Source: Sphingobacteriaceae bacterium | GTDB lineage: Bacteria; Bacteroidota; Bacteroidia; B-17B0; Aurantibacillaceae | Length of the DNA: 64,000 bases | Assembly (NCBI GenBank): GCA_016709575.1 | Contig: JADJMM010000017.1 | Span: forward strand, 91,005 to 155,004 | Reading direction: 5' to 3' | Shown: positions 58,893 to 64,000 of the stretch, piece by piece | How positions within the stretch are numbered: position 1 is the first letter of the stretch | Layout: every line of letters begins with the position of its first letter | Made by a program: the position numbers and the translations under genes | Notes under the pieces: model-generated | Seen by the model: only the letters and a program-made list of their open reading frames with translations | The model's database searches: none | What the model was told of the DNA's origin: nothing

Positions 58893-60008
58893 ATGAGTAA
58901 CGAATTCAGCGAAAAAACAGCAGAAGTAGGCAATCACGTAAAATGTGTTGGTTGCGGAGGAAATTTAAAATTTGCACCTGGCACCACGCATTTAAATTGT
59001 GAATACTGCGGCGCGAAAAACGACATTAAACCCGAAGCTGCAACTGTAATCGAGGAAAATGATTTCGAAAGTTTTTTAAATCAAGCGGCTTCTTCATCTG
59101 ATAAAAAAGAAGTTAGTACTGTGAAGTGCGACAACTGCGGCGCATCAACAACTCTTAAACCAAACGTAACTTCAAGTTCTTGTCCGTATTGCGATACAGC
59201 TCTAGTTATTAAAAATGCAAGTACTTGCAGTTTGATAAGTCCGAAATATGTTTTGCCTTTTAAGATAGAACGTAAAGCAGCTAACGAATCATTTATTAAA
59301 TGGGTAGGCGGTTTATGGTTTGCTCCGAATGATTTAAAAAAATATGCAGAGAACTCTGCCGAAAAATTAAATGGCGTTTACATGCCGTTCTGGACTTACG
59401 ATACAGATACTACTACAAGATATACCGGTTTACGTGGTGACCATTATTATGTAACTGAAACATATACCGACTCACAAGGAAAATCTCAAACCCGCAGCGT
59501 ACAAAAAACACGTTGGACTGGGGCGAGTGGAACGGTGAATAATAATTTTGATGATGTATTAGTTTGCGCTTCTCACTCTTTACCTGAAAAATTAGTACAC
59601 GCCCTTGAACCGTGGGATCTTCCTGCATTAGCGGGGTACGACGACCGTTATTTAAGTGGATTTGTAACCGAGAGTTATCAATTAGGATTAAAAGAAGGCT
59701 TTGACAGTGCTAAACAAATAATGGCACCAACCATTCGTCAAACTATTTGTTCTGATATTGGCGGAGATGTGCAGCAAGTAACAACACAGAGTAGCGATTA
59801 CGATAATATTAAATTTAAACATATTTTATTACCGCTTTGGATTAGCGCTTACCGTTACAATGATAAAGTGTACCGCTTTATGATAAACGCCCGCACCGGC
59901 GAAGTACAAGGCGAGCGTCCTTGGAGTACTGCAAAAATTGTATTGTGTGTATTAGCTTGTATAGCAGTTGGAGTAGGTATTTGGTATTTTGCTACGCAAC
60001 AACAGTAA
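58893..60008 (+). CDS. Zinc-ribbon membrane protein (371 aa)
   Basis: Two treble-clef ribbons: CVGCGG near 18 with CEYCG about 18 residues later, and CDNCG near 79 with CPYCD about 17 later. A central globular domain follows (WVGGLWFAPNDLKKYAENSAEKLNG; VYMPFWTYDTDTTTRYTGLRG in part), then a membrane helix near the C-terminus (IVLCVLACIAVGVGIWYFA) and a polar tail. Databases often name this type TFIIB-type zinc-ribbon or helicase-like, but there is no helicase motif. It may be a membrane-tethered adaptor. Function unknown. Confidence 0.8.
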   Translation: MSNEFSEKTAEVGNHVKCVGCGGNLKFAPGTTHLNCEYCGAKNDIKPEAATVIEENDFESFLNQAASSSDKKEVSTVKCDNCGASTTLKPNVTSSSCPYCDTALVIKNASTCSLISPKYVLPFKIERKAANESFIKWVGGLWFAPNDLKKYAENSAEKLNGVYMPFWTYDTDTTTRYTGLRGDHYYVTETYTDSQGKSQTRSVQKTRWTGASGTVNNNFDDVLVCASHSLPEKLVHALEPWDLPALAGYDDRYLSGFVTESYQLGLKEGFDSAKQIMAPTIRQTICSDIGGDVQQVTTQSSDYDNIKFKHILLPLWISAYRYNDKVYRFMINARTGEVQGERPWSTAKIVLCVLACIAVGVGIWYFATQQQ

Positions 60009-60081
60009 TTATAAATGAAGATAAGGATGATAAAACCAATGTTAGCATGCAAAAATCGCAAGATAACAGTTAAAAAATCCC

Positions 60082-60102
60082 GCCTATAACGAAGTTATGG
60101 GC
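60082..60102. repeat. Short palindrome at accessory-region border
   Basis: GCCTATAAC and GTTATGGGC, separated by GAA, form a near-perfect 21-base palindrome. The same right half (GTTATGGGC, and its partner GCCCATAAC) occurs at the attC-like structure at 61228-61362. It may be a trimmed end of that repeat type. Confidence 0.5.
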
Positions 60103-60136
60103 AAGTTTATACGACCACCAAAAGCATAGAAACTAA

Positions 60137-61210
60137 ATGAGAAAATTCCAAAGCTTACTGATTATTGTTTTTCTATTCTCACAGACAAAACTTATCGCTT
60201 CAGCAATTCCCAAAGGACAAGTTGGGAGTACAACTCACAACCTGAAAAAAATGGATTTGGGACACTGCAAAATTTAAAGCCTAAGAAAATTTGTTATTGA
60301 CAGTACACAAATAACAGGAATGATGATAATTCATAAAGGCTCAGTTGTCTTTGAATTCGGAGATGTTGTTGAGAATTCCTATATCGCCTCTTGTAGAAAA
60401 GTATTTTAGCAATGTTGTACGGAAAGTATGTTAAGTCAGGAAAAATAAAATCTGAATAAAACCTAAACGATTTAAAAATTGATGATGTTGGCGGCTTGCT
60501 GCCAATTGAAAAAGAGGCGACAATAAAAGATATTCTTGAAGCAAGGTCAGGTGTTTTTCATCAAGCAAGTTATCCAGGTGACTTTTTAGACCTTGCCCCT
60601 AAAAGAGGAAGTGTAAAATCAGGTAGTTATTGGCTTTACAGCAATTGGGACTTTAATGTGGCAGGCTATATTTTTGAAAAAGAAACAGGACAAACTATTT
60701 ATGGTGAAATTGAAAAACAGTTAGCTAAACCTTTAATGATGCAGGATTGGAAAAGAGAATTGCAAAAAAAGGAAGGCGATTCTACCCGTTCTTATTTTCC
60801 AGCATATCCTATGTTCTTTTCAACAAGAGATATGGCAAGAGTTGGTTTACTGATGCTCAACAAAGGTAAATGGATGGACAAACAAATAATAGATGAAAAG
60901 TGGGTACAAGAAATGATAAATCCAATTACATCTTATACAGAAGTAGACAAGAACATACCGATTTTTAGAGGTAAAAGATTATTCATTTGGCTACGGACTT
61001 TATTGGTGGTTGTGGCAAAATATTACAGACAATCGTTTTAAAGGCGGTTATTCAGCATTAGGGCATTGGGGACAAACTATTTCAATATTTCCAGCAATTG
61101 ACGCAGTTATAGTTTTCAAAACAAAGGATAATTATCAAAGGGAGACACCAAGTAATGCAAGGTATCGTTTACTACAACTTGCAGTATGGTGTTATGACAA
61201 AGACAAATAG
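60137..61210 (+). pseudogene. Serine hydrolase (beta-lactamase family), multiply frameshifted
   Basis: Signal peptide MRKFQSLLIIVFLFSQ at 60137, then the frame is broken at least five times (near 60250, 60283, 60400, 60450 and 60980). Restored pieces give KWIWDTAKFKALRKFVID, TGMMIIHKGSVVFEFGDVVE, IASCRKSILAMLYGKY (active-site Ser and Lys in S-x-x-K), YWLYSNWDFNVAGYIFEKE and HWGQTISIFPAIDAVIVFK. It is a class C-like hydrolase near 360 residues. The break density is higher than elsewhere and includes apparent gains as well as losses, so real decay is possible on top of sequencing error. Flanked by cassette-like repeats, unlike its chromosomal neighbours. Confidence 0.7.
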
Positions 61211-61227
61211 CAGCAAGAAGAAAACCT

Positions 61228-61362
61228 GCCCATAACAGCACCTACAAGAAATTGGCGGTTCAGTGGTTAAATGAAGCTTTGTGCTTCGGCTTAAGTTTGG
61301 TGCTGGCAGACAGTTTATTGCTCCGAAATCGCCAACTTCTTGTAGCTGCAAACCGTTAGTGG
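61228..61362. repeat. attC-like inverted repeat (integron cassette site candidate)
   Basis: Outer ends GCCCATAAC (61228-61236) and GTTAGTGG (61355-61362) pair loosely. Inner arms 61242-61257 and 61330-61345 are inverted copies with one mismatch (CTACAAGAAATTGGCG / CGCCAACTTCTTGTAG). A GAAGC-TTTGT-GCTTC hairpin lies at the centre. Size (135 bases), an imperfect stem and a variable head match the plan of attC sites; the core boxes deviate from the RYYYAAC/GTTRRRY consensus. It lies directly after the serine hydrolase stop, as attC does after a cassette gene. Confidence 0.6.
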
Positions 61363-61550
61363 TAATAGCCGCGGACACCTCCTCCGAAAGAAATTTCTTA
61401 TGACTTATTAGAATAACTTATCTCAAAACGACTTCCGACCTTAAGAAATGCGTTAACCGATTCTTGACTTAAAGATCAACAAAATAGGTTTTAAAGCAGA
61501 AAATTCGTTAAAACTAGGTCTATTTTATACTTTTTTCTTAAAATAAGGGC

Positions 61551-61558
61551 TATATTTG
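61551..61558 (+). promoter_or_regulatory. -7 box (TATATTTG) of the RloA-like gene
   Basis: Exact TAnnTTTG, 25 bases upstream of the ATG at 61583. No clear TTG at -33; the region before it is T- and A-rich. Confidence 0.5.
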
Positions 61559-61582
61559 CTTAATACTACAAAAAACACAAAA

Positions 61583-62893
61583 ATGATTATTCAATTTTCT
61601 GTAAAAAATTATAGATCTTTTAAAGAGACTTCTACTCTTAGCTTTATAGCGTCAAACTATGACAAAGATACTAGGGAGGTTGAAAATATTACTTTAGTTG
61701 ATAAATACAAGTTTCGACTCTTAAAAAGTGCTGTTTTATACGGCGCGAATGCAAGTGGAAAAAGTAAATTCATTGAAGCATTAATGTTTATGAGACAATT
61801 TGTTTTAAACTCTTCAAAAGACACACAAAAAGGTGAACCTATTGCGGTTGAATCATTCCGTCTTAATTCCCAATCAATTAAAAACGGCAGTGAGTTTGAA
61901 CTTATTTTCCTTCTTAAGGGTGAAATGTATAGATATGGCTTTGAAGTAAACAATAAAAAAATTATTGGAGAATGGTTGTTTCATAAACAAAAACAAAAGA
62001 AAGTGAGTTGTTTTATAGAGATCAACCAAAACATTACTCCAAATTATTTAAAATTCCAAAGGCTAAGACTTTAATTAATGAAAACTTGTGCGAGATAATG
62101 CGCTTTTCCTTTCCGTCTTGGCTCAATTCAACGACAAATCTTCAGAGCAATTTTAGATTGGTTTAAAAATTTAAAAACCATCTCCGGATTAAAGGAAGAA
62201 GGTTATTTAACCGATACAATGAAGATGTCTAAAGACAAAATTCAAAAGGAAAGGATATTAGCCTTCCTTAAAAAGGCTGACATTGGAATTGAAGACTTTA
62301 AATTGAAAAAGCATGTTTTTGATGAGTTAGACCTCGAAAAACTTGAAGACCTGGATTTAAAAACCGCATTGAAAGGTTTGAACACGTTTATGAAAAACAA
62401 TGAGAGATGAAAACAAAGAAATGTTTCTGATGTTATTACATTCCATAAACAATTTAATTCTAAAGGAAAATATATTGGAGATATCGAATTTTCCTTAAAA
62501 GAAGACGAATCTTCTGGGACAAGAAAATACTTTGCTATGATTGGGCAAATTATTAAGACTATTGATAGTGGAAATGTTTTGGTAATAGATGAACTAGACT
62601 CTAAGTTGCATCCTAATTTGGTTTGTAAAATTGTTTCGCTTTTCAATTCAAAAGAATTAAATCCACATAATGCTCAATTAATTTTTAATACGCATGATAC
62701 AAATCTTTTAAGTTCAGGGTTATTTAGAAGAGACCAAATTTGGTTTACACAAAAAGACAAATTTGGTGCGACTCGTCTTTATTCTTTAGCAGATTTTAAA
62801 ACGGAAGAAGTTCGTAAAAATGAAGCCTTCGAAGAAAATTACATTCGAGGAAAATATGGGGCCGTTCCTTTCTTGGCGATTTTGAGAAATTAA
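61583..62893 (+). CDS. AAA_15 ATPase, RloA/AbiLi-like defence protein (several frameshifts)
   Basis: About 440 residues when joined. I choose ATG 61583 (MIIQFSVKNYRSFKETSTLS); the open frame extends to TTG 61556 but that lies in the promoter. Walker A YGANASGKSKF near 60, a long middle helix region, Walker B VLVIDELDSKLHPNL near 62580 and the switch FNTHDTNLLSSGLF near 62690. Breaks near 62000, 62060, 62110 and 62408. Ends YIRGKYGAVPFLAILRN. With the next gene it forms the RloA-RloB (AbiLi-AbiLii) pair, an abortive-infection type module often found with restriction systems. The class is firm; breaks may be artefacts. Confidence 0.82.
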
Positions 62894-62912
62894 CCTTTAA
62901 TAAATTGCAAAA

Positions 62913-63670
62913 ATGAAAATGCAGAATAAAAGGTTGAAGGAAAAACAAAATGCCGCCGCACATTCAAAGCGTTTGGCGGAAATTAAAGCTAATCGAAGAG
63001 GTGAAACACAGCTTTCAAGAAAAGCTCCTGAATGAGAGGAAAATCCACTTATTCTTATTTATTGTGAAGGCAAAAATACTGAACCTTCTTATTTCAAACA
63101 TTTTAAATTAGCATCTGTAACAATTAATTCTTTCGGCGAAGGTAAAAACACATTGTCTTTGGTAGAACGAGCAAAACAAATTTATGATGAGTCTAAAAAA
63201 AATAAAAAGTATGATGCGGTATGGTGTGTTTTTGATGCAGATCCAAAACCAGACAACCCAAACCAATTAAAAAACTTCAATGCTGCAGTTGTAAAAGCTA
63301 AAAAATATGGCTTTAAGGTAGCGTACTCTAACCAAGCCTTTTTGAATATTGGTTACTACTTTATTTTGATGACCATCAAGGTGGCGCAATGAGTAGAAAT
63401 TTATATGGTAAAAAACTTAATTCCCATCTAAACAAATTAGGCATTCATTATGATTACAATGGCGATAAAAATATAAATTCCGATTTCTTTGAAGCTTTAA
63501 TGACTTTTATAAAAACTGATAAAAAGGGTATTAAATATACACGATCTGATATTGCCAGTTTAAGAGCTGAAAAAATACACAAAAGACTCGACCATAAAAA
63601 TCCAGGAAAAGAAGAATCTTCCACAACGGTATTTCTATTAGTAAATGAATTAAAAAAATTCATTACATAA
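62913..63670 (+). CDS. RloB/AbiLii-like protein (frameshifts near 63037 and 63350)
   Basis: About 250 residues. A lysine/arginine-rich N-terminus (LKEKQNAAAHSKRLAEIKAN), then the RloB core: LILIYCEGKNTEPSYFKHF with the acidic TOPRIM-like residue, YDAVWCVFDADPKPDN (D-x-D) and YSNQAF followed by a shifted Phe-Glu-x-W-x-L-L-H-F-like stretch. The rest reads AMSRNLYGKKLNSHLNKLGI to LVNELKKFIT. Starts 19 bases after the ATPase stop. RloB-type proteins are thought to be the nuclease partner of RloA ATPases; here it is inferred from motifs. Confidence 0.8.
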
Positions 63671-63731
63671 TTCAAATTCTGTACCGACTGGTTACCGCCA
63701 TTATTATTGTTGACGCTTATCTTACCTGTTA

Positions 63732-63752
63732 GCGTGGATTTGTAATCCGTGC
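63732..63752. repeat. Short hairpin after RloB gene
   Basis: GCGTGGATT-TGT-AATCCGTGC, seven of nine positions pair. It resembles small palindromes dispersed in Bacteroidota spacers. It could mark the right edge of the accessory segment. Confidence 0.45.
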
Positions 63753-63776
63753 AAATAGCCCCAAAAACCGTCAATC

Positions 63777-64000
63777 TCAATCCTTCGTCACCACAATCTT
63801 CCTCGTCGTATTATTATTTCCGTTCGAGATTTTTATGAAATAAATTCCGGCGTAAACAGTTTGTAAATCAAAGAAGGCAATGGTTTGTCCTGCGTTAATT
63901 TCGCAGTAGTTCTAATAATTTTTCCTGAAGACCATCTTAAGTCAACTTGTAGAGCATCTTTCACCAAGTTTCCAACCTGCACGGCAACAATTTCATTACT
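63777..64000 (-). CDS. C-terminus of a T9SS-exported protein (5' part outside window)
   Basis: Reads on the minus strand into a T9SS type A sorting domain: LVKDALQVDLRWSSGKIIRT, then after one missing G near 63907, AEINAGQTIAFFDLQTVYAG, IYFIKISNGNNNTTRKIVVT and KD before the stop at 63777. Only the last 75 residues are present, so the main domain is unknown. Confidence 0.7.

Noticed and set aside
60082..60102. Resemblance to a loxP arm (TATAACGAAGTTAT versus TATACGAAGTTAT)
   Set aside because: One extra base, no 8-base spacer and no second arm of the loxP type; the attC-like reading explains the bases better.

Overview
The window is chromosomal DNA from a member of the Bacteroidota. Evidence for this: several secreted proteins end in type IX secretion (T9SS) sorting domains of the YPNP type; there is a TonB receptor followed by a DUF4249 lipoprotein; S1, IDI and GlmM are of the Bacteroidota kind; and many genes have -7 boxes of the TAnnTTTG type (sometimes with TTG about 19 bases upstream) rather than sigma70 boxes. 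Genes sit on both strands in short operons. I see no tRNA, rRNA, CRISPR array, transposase or origin.

Layout: 1-2.5 kb, a minus-strand operon (TPR protein, ComA-like phosphosulfolactate synthase, rhodanese). 2.6-7 kb, GlmM, a cysteine desulfurase bracketed by two copies of a structured intergenic repeat, small proteins and a DUF985 cupin. 7.1-9.5 kb, an AAA ATPase plus a DUF4435 protein, which looks like a PARIS-type (AriA/AriB) anti-phage pair. 9.5-15 kb, small unknowns, then a T9SS beta-propeller protein and a GH9 cellulase. 15-23 kb, a B12-binding radical SAM protein, a lipoprotein, a large propeller/SpoIIE sensor, IDI and a TolB-like protein. 23-29.5 kb, a tripartite RND efflux system and a T9SS protein. 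29.5-37.5 kb, rpsA, apaG, queD, a TPR protein, an SPFH protein and an M43 metalloprotease. 37.5-44 kb, a six-gene surface-glycan cluster (two GT4 glycosyltransferases, two tandem FemAB/GNAT-like proteins, a polysaccharide deacetylase and an O-antigen ligase-like protein). 44-55 kb, an MMPL/RND exporter, tandem UspA, Nudix, pyrE, an SRPBCC protein, a thiamine-binding-like protein, a CPA2 antiporter, small proteins and a serine hydrolase. 55-60 kb, an outer-membrane barrel, a TonB receptor, a DUF4249 lipoprotein and a zinc-ribbon membrane protein. 60-63.7 kb, accessory DNA: an attC-like inverted repeat beside a damaged serine hydrolase, then an AAA_15 ATPase plus RloB pair (RloAB/AbiL-like). The window ends in the C-terminus of another T9SS protein.

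A pervasive technical feature shapes the annotation. Some thirty reading frames that should be single genes are broken by one-base events, nearly always one base short inside a run of A, T, G or C. Housekeeping and accessory genes are both hit. I read these as residual homopolymer errors from an error-prone assembly, not as pseudogenes, and give each broken gene as one feature with the break noted. The most interesting biology is the pair of ATPase-plus-TOPRIM-type defence loci, the cassette-like attC structure beside the second one, and the covarying intergenic repeats.
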